Source of the DNA: Orientallactaga sibirica
Lineage: Eukaryota > Chordata > Mammalia > Rodentia > Dipodidae
Direction of reading: 5' to 3'
Length of the DNA stretch: 64,000 nt
Assembly: GCA_036365145.1 (NCBI GenBank)
Contig: JAEOAD010000018.1
Span: 7,954,001-8,018,000 of the forward strand
Shown here piece by piece: positions 1 to 11,789 of the stretch; position 1 is the first letter of the stretch, and every line of letters starts with the position of its first letter. Made by a program: the position numbers and the translations under genes. The notes under the pieces are model-generated. The model made no database searches. It was not told where the DNA came from and saw only the letters and a list, made by a program, of their open reading frames with translations.

Positions 1-722
1 TCTGCCTCACAGCACTGTTGTAGGAAATGATAGTATTTCAATTGGGGTTTTCATCCCAACTGTCATATTTTCATGTTCTGCAGTGAAGGAAAAGAGAGAA
101 TTGTGGGATTTTAGGTACGTGAGGTGATGCTTTGTCACCTTAATTCACAAAGATACATTAGAGTTCAATGTTTCTGGGTATCACTTGGCAGCTGGGTAGA
201 AAAACAGACTGCTGGTCCCTATTCCAAACCAAATGAGCCAAAGATTACATCCTAACAAGCCCCTCCAGGTGACTCCTGTGTATGGTAAAGTCTAAAAGCA
301 CCATGATATCCTATAATTAGTGATTCAAATTAAGGAGATAAAATATTTGTTAATGACCATGGCCATTAATACAGAGCTGACAATGTGCTGAGCACCATGC
401 TGTCGCTTTATCCACATCTTGTCGATTAATCTTTACATTGGACTGATATGAATGCATTTTCAATCATTTTTCAGGTAAGAGAGTTTACACTCAGGAAAGT
501 TAAATAACTAAGTGTCACTATTTTATAAGCAGCAGAGACACAATTACCAAAATCAGTTCATTAGCATCTAAATGCACTTGGATGCACTTTAAAATGTTCT
601 TAGGATAAAGAATCTATAAACCTTCTAGAATCACTTGTATCTGGAGATATGGTTGTTGGGGCTATGAATCCACATCTCTCTACAGAACTGAAACCTTTCT
701 TGTATGAATAAAAATTTCAGTA
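1..722. other. Unique DNA with a MIR remnant
   Basis: No coding signal. About 345-545 resembles a degraded plus-strand MIR: a 'ctgagcaccatgctgtcgct' like 5' part followed by an A/T-rich middle and 'aaagttaaataactaagtg', matching the MIR core order. The rest looks unique. Confidence 0.45.
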
Positions 723-948
723 GAGGGTCTGGGGAGATGACATTCAGTAAACTGCTTGCTTCACAAGCCTGAAGAACTGAGTTGGGATCCTTAGCACTCA
801 TGTAAAAGTCAAGCATGGTAGCACTTGTCTATAATCTCAGCACTGGGGTGGTGGAGACCGGGGACCTCAGGGGCTTGCTGATGACTAGCTCCTTTAGCTA
901 GATCAGTGAGCTTCAGGTTTAGTAAGAGATCCTGTCTCAAAATATTAT
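723..948 (+). repeat. B4/RSINE-like chimeric SINE
   Basis: A tRNA-like head (tctggggagatgac, then gggatccttagcactcatg) is followed by a B1-like half (agcatggtagcacttgtct, ctgtctcaaaat). This head-plus-B1 order is that of rodent B4/RSINE elements. Diverged, so old. Confidence 0.6.
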
Positions 949-1000
949 ATGAATCATGCTCATGCAGGCAACCATGCAGGCAACACTAATTAAATTCAGT

Positions 1001-1001
<1 letters not shown>

Positions 1002-1038
<37 letters not shown>
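1002..1038. repeat. (CA)n microsatellite
   Basis: About 18 CA dinucleotides in a row, just after the B4-like SINE; probably grown from its tail. Confidence 0.95.
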
Positions 1039-1039
<1 letters not shown>

Positions 1040-1189
1040 CATCAAAGTAGAAAGGGGACTAGTTGAGAAGAAGAAAGGGTTCAGTAAATGGGTGTTGAGA
1101 AGGAATGTCAGGAAAAAAATAATGGAAGGTGATTGTGGTCAAAATACATTATAGTTGTCTATACAAATTGTCTATAAAACATAATATTA

Positions 1190-1328
1190 AGCTGGGTGTG
1201 GTGGCGTATGCCTTTAATCCCAGCACTTGGGAGGCAGAGGTAGAAGGATCTCTGTAAGTTCTAGGCCAGCCTGAGACTACATAGTGAATTCCAGGTCAGC
1301 CTGGACTAAAGCAAAACCATACCTCAAG
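1190..1328 (+). repeat. B1 SINE
   Basis: 7SL-derived B1: GCTGGGTGTGGTGGC start, TTTAATCCCAGCACTTGGGA, then GTGAATTCCAGGTCAGCCTG. The A-rich tail runs directly into the long purine microsatellite that follows. Confidence 0.92.
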
Positions 1329-1361
1329 AAAAAAAGAAAGAAAGAAAGAAAGAAGAAAGAA

Positions 1362-1411
<50 letters not shown>

Positions 1412-1420
1412 AGAAAGAAA

Positions 1421-1481
<61 letters not shown>

Positions 1482-1605
1482 GAGGGAGAGAGGGAGGGAG
1501 GGAGGGAGGAAGGAAGGAAGGGAGGGAGGGAGGGAGGGAGGGAGGGAAGAAGGAAGGGAGGGAGGGAGGGAGGGAGGGAGGGAGGGAGGGAAAGAAAGAG
1601 AAAAA
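1326..1605 (+). repeat. Homopurine GAAA/GGGA microsatellite, 280 nt
   Basis: Uninterrupted purines: GAAA units to about 1480, then GGGA, GGAA and GGGA blocks. It sits at the A-tail of the B1. The lysine/arginine/glutamate and serine/leucine/proline open frames across it are artefacts of the repeat. Confidence 0.97.
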
Positions 1606-2325
1606 CACAATACTAAAAAATTAGGCAGTGAGTGATTGGGGAAGTCAGTAACACTAATCTCTGACCTCCACACTCATATGCACACAGGTACATGTGAACC
1701 CACCCACACACATGTTCCCACACACATACAACTGCACTAAACACATATACAGCACACACACATACATACACAGGCAAAAAAATAAAAGCTTCACTATATT
1801 TGGAAACTCAAAATATTTTAACTGTGGCTTCCCCTCAAAGTCATAGGCCACAATGTAATCAATATGCAATAAATAAATAAGTCGCCAACAGAGAAAAAGC
1901 ACTTCAATATGCCAGTCTATTGGAAACTCTCACTTGCATAAATTCATCAAAGTTGTATCAGGTAGTATCACCTAAACTGACAAGTTCTCAAGAAGAACAA
2001 CAATGAAAAAAAGAACTTTTATCTCTATCTCAGACCTGAGCTTGAAGGCATCTGCTTCACATTATACCCTCATTTCCAAATTCTGGTTCCATAGTATCCA
2101 GCATACGACTGTATAATGAAAGAACAAATCTCATGCCTTTTTAATCAATAAACATTCATTCACTTAGCAAATGTGAGGCATGAATAACTAAGAAAATGTG
2201 TTAGATAGAGAGACACAAAGTAAAAACCTCAGGTCCTAAGTTTAACTTCAATTTTCAATGACCCACAGATGGTTCATATACCACAAGAGATGGATACTGC
2301 CATTGTTACTAATGTCAATCCCTAC
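1606..2325. other. No gene seen; CA-rich stretch
   Basis: 1660-1775 is CA-rich and resembles a decayed B4-type tail (ctgacctccacactcatatg). The remainder shows no feature I recognise. Confidence 0.5.
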
Positions 2326-3560
2326 GGGTTTGTTTTGTTAACTTTTTACTGACAACTTCCTTTCACATACAGAATGTACCCTGATCATAATCCCCTCCCA
2401 TTGCCCTCCCTTATATACCTTCCCTACACCCCTCCATTCAACCTTTTCCTATTTCCAACGAATCCCTTTTCTACTTTGATGACATCATATTTTTGCCTTC
2501 ACATATGCAGGTCTTGTGTAGATAGTGTCAACCACTCTGAGGTCATAAATGCAATGGCTACTTTGTGTCTGAAACACAGTATTTTAAAGCACTCCTCCCC
2601 TTCCTTTGGGATTTTACATTCTTTCTGCTTCCATTTATACAATGATCCTTGGAGGATATGAAAAGAGATGTCTTACTTAATACTGAACGAATGCTTCGCT
2701 GTCACTTCTTTTTAGTGAGTTTTGATTCTTACCAGTCATCACCATCTGAAAAAAGAAGCTTCTCTCACTAAAAGTGAGCACAGCATCATATCTGGGCATA
2801 AACATAAATATTTAGAGGGCATATTATATCTATTTAGCAAAAAAGGGGGGGCTGGAGAGATGGCTTAGCAGTTAAGGCATTTGCCCGCAAAGCCAAAGGC
2901 CCCCAGTTCGACTCTCCAGGATCCATGTAAGCCAGATGCACAAGGGGGTGCATGCATGGAGTTCATTTGCAATGGCTGGAGGCCCTGGCATGTCCATTCT
3001 CTCTCTCTCCCTTTCTCTCTCTCCCTCTTTCTTTCTCAAGTGAATAAAAAAACAAAATATATTTAAAAAAAAAACAGTGGTAGCTTTCCCCCTAAGCTTA
3101 TGACCTCTTAAGCTACTGGCTTTTAATTAGATTTTCAGTACCAGGAATGAATTCCTTCTACTGGAGGGGAACTCCAATCAGAATAGTTGGTTTCTCTGAC
3201 AACAGACATGCCACCATTTCACCAGTTGCCACATTTTGCCTCTCGACCAGACATATAGCTTGTAGGGTCCACTGCTTGTTAAGACCATTGATGAATTTTC
3301 TCCCCATGCAGGCTGCATAGCACTTTTCAGCACCATGACAGTGAGACAACTGGCTTTCGGCTGAGCTCTAGCTTCATTTCTCAGTGTCCTATAGCTCAGG
3401 TATGTGGAGTCTTCAGCAATAGGGTCTTGCCATCTCATTCAGGTGGGCAACCAATAGCCATAGAAATAGCCTGTATTGTTTAGGTGTATCAGGGACCTCC
3501 CTGACCAACAACTCACTGGAAGGTATCCCACCCCTGGCACTGAAATTTTCTGGTAATATC
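2326..3560 (-). repeat. L1 3' UTR copy (rodent Lx-like), antisense
   Basis: Reads as the reverse complement of the plus-strand copies at 25.0-26.3, 29.8-30.8 and 62.0-63.0 kb, and parallels 42470-43480 (shared blocks such as tattgacaacttc and cagtaccaggaatga). It is split by the SINE at 2849-3075. Confidence 0.7.
2849..3075 (+). repeat. DIP-type tRNA SINE, 'atgcacaag' subtype
   Basis: GGGGCTGGAGAGATGGCTTAG head, GCCAGATGCACAAG, GGCTGGAGGCCCTGGCATG, a CT-rich stretch, then an A-rich tail. Inserted in the antisense L1 3' UTR. Confidence 0.92.
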
Positions 3561-3822
3561 TATGGTCTATAGACACAGCATTAGAATGGTGGAAAGAACT
3601 TATTAGGGTTATTATTAGGAGAAGGACATGTATAGAAAATGATAATCACATATTTGTCAGGTGATATAAGCTCAATATATAGTAGTTATTGTCACAGATG
3701 CCATGTGAACATGTTTTTTAATCTTTTTATTTTATGCAAAATGTAAATAGATCAAACTGATCTGCAAATTTAGTGATATATCAAAATCTCAATAATGCTT
3801 TTCACAAGAAAAAAATCTACAG
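3561..3822. other. No feature seen
   Basis: AT-rich unique sequence without a recognisable repeat or exon. Confidence 0.5.
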
Positions 3823-4010
3823 GAACTGGAGAGATGGCTCAGCAGGTAGAGGAGCTTGCTTGCAAACCCTGAAACTCAGGTTCCATTCTCCAAACTCATG
3901 TAAAGCCAGATGCACAAAGTGGGGCATGCATCTGGAGTTTGTTTACAGTGACAAGAGGCCTTAGTGTATGTTTTCTTTATCTCTCACACATCAAGTAAAT
4001 AAATAAACTA
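3823..4010 (+). repeat. DIP-type tRNA SINE, diverged
   Basis: Head gaactggagagatggctcag, body gccagatgcacaaagtgggg, tail aaataaataaac. The CT-rich region is shortened. Confidence 0.85.
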
Positions 4011-4657
4011 AAAATATGTTTTTTAAAAAGATGCTATAACCTCAAAAGGCCACCAATATTTCTAACAACTGTGAATGTAAAGAACAAAGCTGCAAGGGTC
4101 ATATTACCTGATCTCAAAATCAGTCTCCAAACTATAGTGGTTAAACTGCATTGTGCTGGTGTAAAAACCGCCATACAGACCAATGGGGCAAAACAGAGAG
4201 CCCAGAATTAATTCACGGATTTAGTCACCTGATTTGCAGCAAAGGTGCCAAGAACACACCTATAAATAATGGATAGTCTCCTTAATAAATGGCCTTCTAC
4301 CATATGTAGATGAAACTGGACACTTACCTTAGCTCATGTACAAAAGTCAAAGTACTTAACCATAAGACTTCAAACCATAGAAAGACTAACAAAAAAGTTC
4401 CTTACATTTGAGCAATGATTTTCTTTAATATAATCCCAAAAGCAAAGGCAACAAAGACAAAATAAACATGTGGGGTTGCATCAAACTAAAAAGTTTCTGT
4501 ACAGCAAAGAAAATAATCAATAGAGTTTCTATGCTATATGCCTGGTAAGAATTTATTATCCAGAATATATATTTAAAAACCCAACTCAGAAGCAAAAAAA
4601 TGTGACTGAAAACTAGACAAAAGACTTTAATAAACATTCTTCAAAAGGAGACATACA

Positions 4658-4840
4658 GGGTCTGGGGAGATGGCTCAATAGTCAAAGGTGCTGGTTTGCA
4701 AAGCCTACCAGCTGCAGTTTCATTCTTCAGCCACCCATGTAAGCTGTTGAAAAAAAAAGTGGTGAAAAGCATCTGACATTTATTTACAACAGCAAGAGTC
4801 CTTGGCATGTCCATAAACTCACACACAAAAAAATAAATAA
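4658..4840 (+). repeat. DIP-type tRNA SINE with target duplication
   Basis: Head GGGTCTGGGGAGATGGCTCA and A-rich tail. The 9-bp direct repeat AGACATACA flanks it at 4649-4657 and 4841-4849. Inserted into the old L1. Confidence 0.88.
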
Positions 4841-5325
4841 AGACATACAAATGGACAATGTAATGTATCTTCACTGGTCAATAAAGACCTGCCAACTAAA
4901 AGCACAATGAAATATTACCTTGCACTTGTTAGAATACATGTTATGAGAAAGACAAAAAGATACCAAACAAGGCAAGTATGTAGAGAAGAAAGAACCCTTG
5001 TATACTGTCAGTAGGCATAAATTAGTATAGTCATTGTGGAAACATGACATAAATAAGTTGCTCAAAAAATTTTAAATTAGACCAACTTCATAATCCAGAA
5101 ATTCATTTCTGGAAGGATATTCAAGAGAAACCAAGTCAGCATGTCTGAAAGATACCTGCAATACTATTCACAGAAGTCAAGACATGAATTCAACCTGTGT
5201 ACATCAATAGATAGTACAAAAATACAAAATTAGTACAAATATAAAAAATACAAAAATAGTACAAAGAAAATGTAGTACATAGATAGAATGAAATATTATT
5301 TGACTTCGAAAAAGAAGAAAATCCT

Positions 5326-5545
5326 GGGGCTGGAGAGATTGCTCAGAGGTTAAAGGTGCTTGCTTGCAAAGCCAGACAGCCTGGGTTCAATTCCCTAGTA
5401 CACCTATAAAGCCAGATGCACAAAACAGTGCATGTGCCTGGAGTTCATTTGCAGTGTAAGAGGCCCTTGAATACCCATTCATTCTCCCTCTCCCCCGCCC
5501 TCTCTCTCCCCAAATAAATAAATAAATAAAATATTTTAAAAGGAA
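5326..5545 (+). repeat. DIP-type tRNA SINE
   Basis: GGGGCTGGAGAGATTGCTCAG head, AAGCCAGATGCACAAAACAG, CT-rich region and AAATAAATAAATAAA tail; nested in the old L1. Confidence 0.9.
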
Positions 5546-5865
5546 GGAAATTCTGTCATTTGCTACAATATAAGTGAGCCTGAAACATATTAAGATAATT
5601 GCAATAAGACAGAAAGACAAATATTGCACAATCCCCTGAATGTGGAGTCTAACAAAACCCCATTCTTAGAAGCAAAGAGTAGAATACTAATTTCCTGTGC
5701 CTGGGGCAGGATAGAGCTATGTTGGTCAAAGGTACAGTGAGTATGAGTAAGTTCTGGAATTCTTACTGTGTGTCATGACTATCATTGATGTATTGTATAT
5801 TTGGAAATGGTTAATAATAGATTTAAATCTACTCACCACAATAAATGGTATGTGAAGGAATAAGT

Positions 5866-6633
5866 ATGTTAGCCCATTGGTTTAATAATTCTACAATTTA
5901 TTTGGATTAACAAAATGCCACATTGAAGTACACTTGAGATGTACATACAATTTTTTATTTCAAAAGTAAATAAATAGATGGCATAGGTCTATATCCTGTA
6001 CGTATGTATTCCCTTTTTAAGATGAAATCATTTCATAGTGGTTTTTCTTCAAGAGAATAGCATTTTAGGAACTCAAGGAAAAGGGACAGATGTCTCAAAT
6101 GTTATCTAATGATGCTGGCTTGAAGGCATCAAGGAGACCTGGAACAACCCAAAGACAAGCAAAGTATCACCTCTCATGGGTGCTGAGTCTCCTGTCCCAC
6201 AGGTGCAGCAACAGGTCACAGAGTCCTTGACTGGGTCTGTCACTTACCAAAGAAATAAAACCTCACTTCACATATGTTATCACAGTGGAAGGAGAGTCTT
6301 TTTCACAAGAGTGATTGGGTAGGGATCTGATGTAGATAAACTTCTAAACACTTCCAAAGTTAGAAACCAAGTCACTTGATAGGGCTCTGGTACTTCCTTT
6401 ATACAGCTTCCTTAACAAAACCTAAGCCAGCATAACTTATGCCAAGGTGATCCTGGAGTGTTACCAGGAAGTAGCCCCTGGGCACTGACCTTTCTTTCCT
6501 AGGCATAGCCTTCAGATGCATCTGTGTATGCAATATGTGCTTTCCACCACCATACACAGCCAATTATCTCTCTGTCTTATGAACTGTTTACAGGTTTCCA
6601 CTAAAGTAATCCAAGAATCAAACATTGTAAAGG
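5866..6633. other. No feature seen
   Basis: Unique sequence. A GTAAGT-type donor-like site on the minus strand near 6240 has no homologous coding sequence beside it. Confidence 0.5.
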
Positions 6634-6650
6634 CTCTGGTAATATTTTTT

Positions 6651-6909
6651 TGGAGGGGGAGAGAGACACAGAGAGAGAGATAGAGACAGAGAGAGAGGGA
6701 GAGGAAGACAGAGATGGGCTCACCAGCAGCCTCTCAGCTGCTGAGAATGAAATCCAGATGTGTGTGCCCCCTTGTGGTCAAGTGAGGCATTGTGCCCCTT
6801 TTTGCATCTGGCTAAACGTGGGACCTGGAGATTGGAAAGCTGGAGATTGGAACCAGCGTTCTTAGGCTTAGGAGGCAGGCGTCTTAACCGCTAAGCCATC
6901 TCTCCAGCC
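6651..6909 (-). repeat. DIP-type tRNA SINE, 'atgcaaagtg' long subtype
   Basis: Antisense copy of the longer subtype: it ends in CTAAGCCATCTCTCCAGCC and starts with the complement of the tail. Direct repeats CTCTGGTAATATTTTT flank it at about 6634-6650 and 6910-6925. Confidence 0.92.
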
Positions 6910-6925
6910 CTCTGGTAATATTTTT

Positions 6926-8430
6926 AATCAATGTTCAAACAAATTGAGATTTGTTTTCCTGTGCTACTAATAGCCATATCCTCTGGAATTTCACTGGCTG
7001 TCCTTCCTATTAGCTATGTGATCTTAGCAAGCTATTTACATGTTATACTTTAGTGTTGCCATCTGTAGAAAGGAAACAATGATTTGTAATAATAGCATAA
7101 TTTGTAGGAAGCTAAAAATAGGAAACATACAAGTATAGTATAGTATATCTGTTAAAGTTCTATTTAAATTATTAAGTAGAGCATTGCAGTTTGGTAAAAA
7201 TGGTTCAAAAGCATTTGAGATTTTTATAGCACTAGAATATGAGATAAGATTGTTAGGTTATGCACAAAAGTAGTTAAGTCCTACAGGCTATAAATGTATA
7301 ACCTGAGGCCTTTCTCACTAGACAGAAAGCATGTCATCTCTACTAGACTGACTAAAATGGATAGGCAGCATAAGGCACAGAGGTACACTGATGAGCAATC
7401 TGACTCCTCTGCCTCTCATCGCCAATACCATCTCGAGAAAGTTGTCTGCCTTTGAGGATCAAGTAACACTGTGGTTACTGACACTCGAGGCTAACAACCA
7501 AATCAGAAATTTTATAAAATGTATTGTATCAGTCAAGTCCCCTTTACTATGTAACAACAAATTCAAAGAATCCAGGGATTAGGGGATAAGTATATCTGGA
7601 GAGTTATTCTGCTACCATAGGAGCATCTTAGGCAATGTGACTTTAAAGAATGTTCAATCCTTCTTTACTTCTGTGTGATGGATGACATTTCATAGCAAGT
7701 TTCTAGGGGTATTATGAGGTTTCAAATACATCAAACCATATAACTGCTTAGAACATAGCCTGGTACAAAGTAAGTTTGTTGTAGAAATAGTCTGGAAAGA
7801 TCACTACAATGCCAGAATGGGGCCAAGAAGCTTGAGGTAGCCCTCCAAAGAAGCTTTGGCCCCAAGCTGAGATTTTATTTTCTTTTTATAGTTTTCAGAG
7901 CCAAGGGGAAGAGTAAGTGAACAAACAAGATGTGGCAATTTGCATATCAATCATTTCGGTAGTCAGACCACCCTAACAATGAACTCCATTTTACTTTGTT
8001 TTAGCCTAAACTGTCTTTCCTTCTTATCCCTTTGGGCTCTTTCTGGACAGTTCCTTCTTTGGGATTTTTCCATCTGCTGACAAAATAAGTTTTAGCTCCT
8101 CAGCAAATGACTTACAGTAACTCAGTGAATCAGTTCAACTTTTAGCTTCTTTTCTACCACAAGTTCTCTGCATTCATCCATATTTCTGGTTTCAGTTTCC
8201 TTACTTACTCAGTTTGGGAAGTAATGGTATTGTCATCATGAGATTGTTGTGAGGATTTAAAAATTAATATAAAATTTAGCATACTGCTATACCTGTAGAA
8301 GGAATTCAGAATGCCTTTGGTCTTGGGGAAGAAATAAAGATGGTGATGCTGGCTAACAATGGTCTTGCCTGCTGGAGTGGAATGTAGAAAGTTCTGGCAT
8401 CTTCCTTTTCCAGAGATAGAGAGAAAGTGC
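6926..8430. other. Unique DNA with MIR-like remnants
   Basis: Three short stretches (about 7010-7090, 7660-7790 and 8180-8300) resemble parts of MIR, including 'gagattgttgtgaggattt'. No exon recognised. Confidence 0.4.
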
Positions 8431-8431
8431 A

Positions 8432-8752
8432 ATGAGTTGTATCACCCTAAAATTCATATGTTCAAGTCCTAACACCCAATGTAATCATATTTAAGAAATA
8501 AGATCTTTACTTAAGGTTTAGCAAGTCACAAAAGCAGGACCTGATCCATTATAGTTGTGATTACTATCCTTTTTAGATGAGAAGAATCTCCTTTTCTCTT
8601 CCTCTCCTTAAGGGCTGAGGAAAGTCGGGAAGAAATCTTTTGCCAGGAACCAAATTGCCCAACACCATGAACTTGAACTTCTCAGACTCCAGGATTGTGG
8701 GCATTTCTGCCATGCATGTAGTCCTCCCATTGTATTTTGTTATGGCTGACTA
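8432..8752 (+). repeat. MLT1-type MaLR LTR, decayed
   Basis: Opens like MLT1 (gttgtatcaccctaaaattc, atatgttcaagtcctaacac) and closes with a 'gacttctagcctccag' equivalent and gtattttgttatggctgact. Length and block order fit a solo MLT1 LTR shared by placental mammals. Confidence 0.7.
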
Positions 8753-10435
8753 AAATGGATGTGCAGTCCAAAGCACAAGAGCAAATCGAGGTGAAGCACA
8801 CTCTTCCTCTCTCATGCTCCTCAGGTACACTGACTGCATCAGCAGTGAGAATGAGCAACCGTGTAGGTCAGACAGGACAAAAGAGAGGAAGGCTAGTAGA
8901 ATAATACCTGTGTGTGTTATCTCTCATGGAGTCAAAATCTGCCATCGAAGTAATTCTCCTTATCTGTACCTTTTTGAGGTTTAAAATAAATGTGCAAAGG
9001 GTAAAGTTTTACTGGCCAATTGTTACAAACCAAACTCCTGCCACTTTCTAGTCTTAATCTTTGCCTGGACCATGAATTTCTTTCCTGCATCACCTGAAAG
9101 AACCCTCATTCTTTATTGTGGGAGCTGACCATAACCCTCTGAAACTTCCAGCTGCTGCTTTTCTGTCACTTCACTTTATTCAGTTTTGTTGTGGCTACAA
9201 ATTGTAGACTCTGACCCCATTTATGCATGAAGTAAAGTCTTCTGATAGAATTCAATATAATTCCCATTCTGAACCCCCATTTACAGTGTGAGGATCCTAG
9301 TGATCAATGTAGGAATTACTACTCCATCTTGCCTGCTATCTCATGCACAGCTTCAGATTGACATAGGACTACAGCTATGTAAGGCTGGGAGAATGAAGCT
9401 TTCAAATGTCACCTTCCATACCCTTACTGCTGGCATACAGAATGATCCTCAGTAATTGATTATTGCAGGTCATTTCTGACTCCATCATGTGCCCGCAAAG
9501 GGTGTTTTTCTTCTACATCTGTGCTGGTCTGAGCACAGAGAAGCAGAGTGAAATTTTTCATCTATACTGGCTCCAGGTCTGTCGTCACCCTGGATCCATC
9601 TGCCTAGCTGTTCCACAAAGCCATTTTTACTGGACTCATGAAGCTTTTACTAGACACATTTTCCCAGCACAGGTCCATGCTCACACACAGTTCAGCATCT
9701 CATACTTCTTCCTCAGTTCAGTGCAGCCAGCCAAGCTGAGTTCACCAGCTCAGCTAGGTGAGTGCTCCCAGACTAGTCACATGGATAATCACTTAAATCT
9801 AATTGCTCACCATGTCAGGAAGATGGCCCCTGAACATCTGGTTCAAATATTTCCCCTCCTCCCTCCAACTCAGGCTGAAATGTTCTACCAAATGTTGCAA
9901 GAGAAAAAAATACAGCCTGTGCAGTGCAGCTGGCCAGTGATCCAACTCCCCCAGCTGACACCCAGGGACAAATCTACACTCAGCCGAGATCTAATTTCAG
10001 TGTGTTCCTTGCAGTAATTTAGAACTAAACACCTCTTTCACCTCCTTCCCCATTATCCTGAGAGTGGAGTGTTGCCCTAAAAACAGGCATGGTCATAGGA
10101 ACTGCCACCAAGGAAGTTGTGCCAGAGCTCTGTGACAGGACCACATTACGCTTTCCATGGCACCCTGCTCCATCCATTAATTCATTTCCTCAACAAGTCT
10201 TTGTTGGGATTTCAAGTGCATGTTAGGCTAAACCAGTGCATCAAAGAGTAGTAATTTCAGCGAGAATCTCAGAGATTACATGTTACAGCCCTTTCATTCT
10301 AGATTAGTCCCCAGAGAGGAGATAACATACCAGCACCCTCAAACTACTTTAGTGGTCTAGCCAAGACTAGATCCCAGTTTTGCTGCACATTTACATCTCT
10401 GGGGAAACAGACTAGAGACTTGCAAACATAATCAA
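8753..10435. other. Unique DNA; one 184-codon open frame
   Basis: 9463-10017 is open for 184 codons on the plus strand. I recognise no domain, signal peptide or splice context, and a frame this long is about what chance would give once in a window of this size. Part of 10190-10400 may be a MIR remnant. Confidence 0.4.
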
Positions 10436-10500
10436 GAAAAAAAGGAAGGAAGGGAGGGAGGAAGGAAGAAGAGAGAGAGAGAGAAAGAAAGAGATAGTGA
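10436..10500 (+). repeat. GGAA/GA purine microsatellite
   Basis: Purine-only stretch of AAGG, GGGA and GA units ending at the start of the next SINE. Confidence 0.9.
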
Positions 10501-10720
10501 GGGCTGGAAGAGATGGCTTAGCAGTTAAGGTACTTGCCTGCAAAGCCAAAGGACCTCAGTTCAATTTCCCGGGACCATGTAAGCAAGAAGTACGAGGTGG
10601 GCATGCATCTGGAGTTCATTTGCAGTGGCTAGAGGCCCTAGCACACCCATTCTCTCCCTCTCTTGCTCTCTTTCTCCCCCTCTTTCTCTGTCTCTTTCTT
10701 TCTCAAATAAATAAATAAAA
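10501..10720 (+). repeat. DIP-type tRNA SINE
   Basis: GGGCTGGAAGAGATGGCTTA head, GGCTAGAGGCCCTAGCACA, CT-rich run, AAATAAATAAATAAA tail. Confidence 0.92.
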
Positions 10721-10721
10721 T

Positions 10722-11530
10722 TACCTCAATTTGACATTTCTATGTACCTCATATGAGTAGAAACATACAGAATTGGTCTTTAAAACAAAAAAAGGAAAGA
10801 GGGGGAGGAGAAGGGAAGAATGAAGATTTTGCTCCAATTCTCCTAATCTTTCTTCCCTTAATTTCCACCCTCTGCCTACATCCAGCAGTAATATGCATGT
10901 ACATTGTATGAGTTCCTGACTTTGGGGGACTTCAGATGAAGGTGCTGGAACTACATTTGCAATGAAAGGCAGATTTTTTTTTCTTATTCACTCCTATAAA
11001 GGCCATCAATAAATTAGATTAGTGGTTTTTACATTTTTCTGCCTACTTGCAGGCCTAAGCCTCAACATAGAGCTTCTATAGTCATTTCTCACAGCCCAGC
11101 TCAGTGTTTATAAGGTGGGAGAAGTTTCGAGACTTACCTGTCACTGGGCCAAGTTCAGAAAGAGCAAACACAGCTTTATTGGACTTTGGGAAAGTTCCCA
11201 ATAGGAGCCTCCCTCTCACACACATACATTGTAACTGGTAATATGCCTTCTAGCAGCTTCTAACCCCACTGAAAGAGTGGGCCATAGTGAGCAACCCTCA
11301 CTTAATACATCCCCATAAATTTACTCCTGTCACCTTTACTCCTTTCTTCACTCCTCTATAGGCAAACCTGTGAGGTCACTAGGAAGTTGTTCCCATTTCT
11401 TCCTCTAGGAGAGAGAATACACAGTGCCCTGCGCTGCCTGATGCTCAGACTCACCATGAGGCAGGAACTGTGAGCTTATGTCAGAGGTATGGCAGAATTG
11501 CAGGCTTCTAGAATCACAAGTTTTAAAATC
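10722..11530. other. Mostly unique; possible antisense LTR fragment
   Basis: On the minus strand, about 11110-11350 contains CCAATAAAGCTGTGTTTGCT, then CAGTGACAG followed by GTAAGT. A poly(A) signal followed by a GT-rich segment suggests an LTR R/U5 piece, but I cannot assign ends. Confidence 0.3.
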
Positions 11531-11545
11531 ACCTCTCTGGGCTTC

Positions 11546-11557
11546 GTTTTTATGTAT

Positions 11558-11592
<35 letters not shown>

Positions 11593-11786
11593 TTTGGAAA
11601 AAAAAGAAATATAGAGAAGAGAGACAGACAGAGAGAATGGGCATGTTAGGGCTTCCAGCCACTGCAAAGGAACTGTAGATGAATACACCACTTTGTGCAT
11701 CTGGCTTTATGTGGGTCCGGGGGAATCAAAACCTGGTGGTTAAGTTTTGCAGGCAAGCACGGTAACCACTGATCCATCTCTCCAGC
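11546..11786 (-). repeat. DIP-type tRNA SINE with long TTTA tail
   Basis: Antisense copy ending GATCCATCTCTCCAGCC. The tail complement is a (TTTA)n run at about 11553-11594. Near-identical direct repeats CCTCTCTGGGYTTC flank it. Confidence 0.92.
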
Positions 11787-11789
11787 CCT

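Larger units (their letters stand above)
4060..5865 (+). repeat. Old L1, 3' part of ORF2 and 3' end
   Basis: Diverged L1 ORF2 C-terminal coding on the plus strand (for example the region of 'gtaaaaaccgccatacagac' and 'gtcaataaagacctgccaac'), then a decayed 3' UTR. All frames are full of stops. Two younger SINEs at 4658-4840 and 5326-5545 interrupt it, so it predates them. Confidence 0.7.

Noticed and set aside
1284..1673. Open frames rich in Lys/Arg/Glu (plus) and Ser/Leu/Phe/Pro (minus)
   Set aside because: They are translations of the GAAA/GGGA microsatellite beside a B1 SINE.
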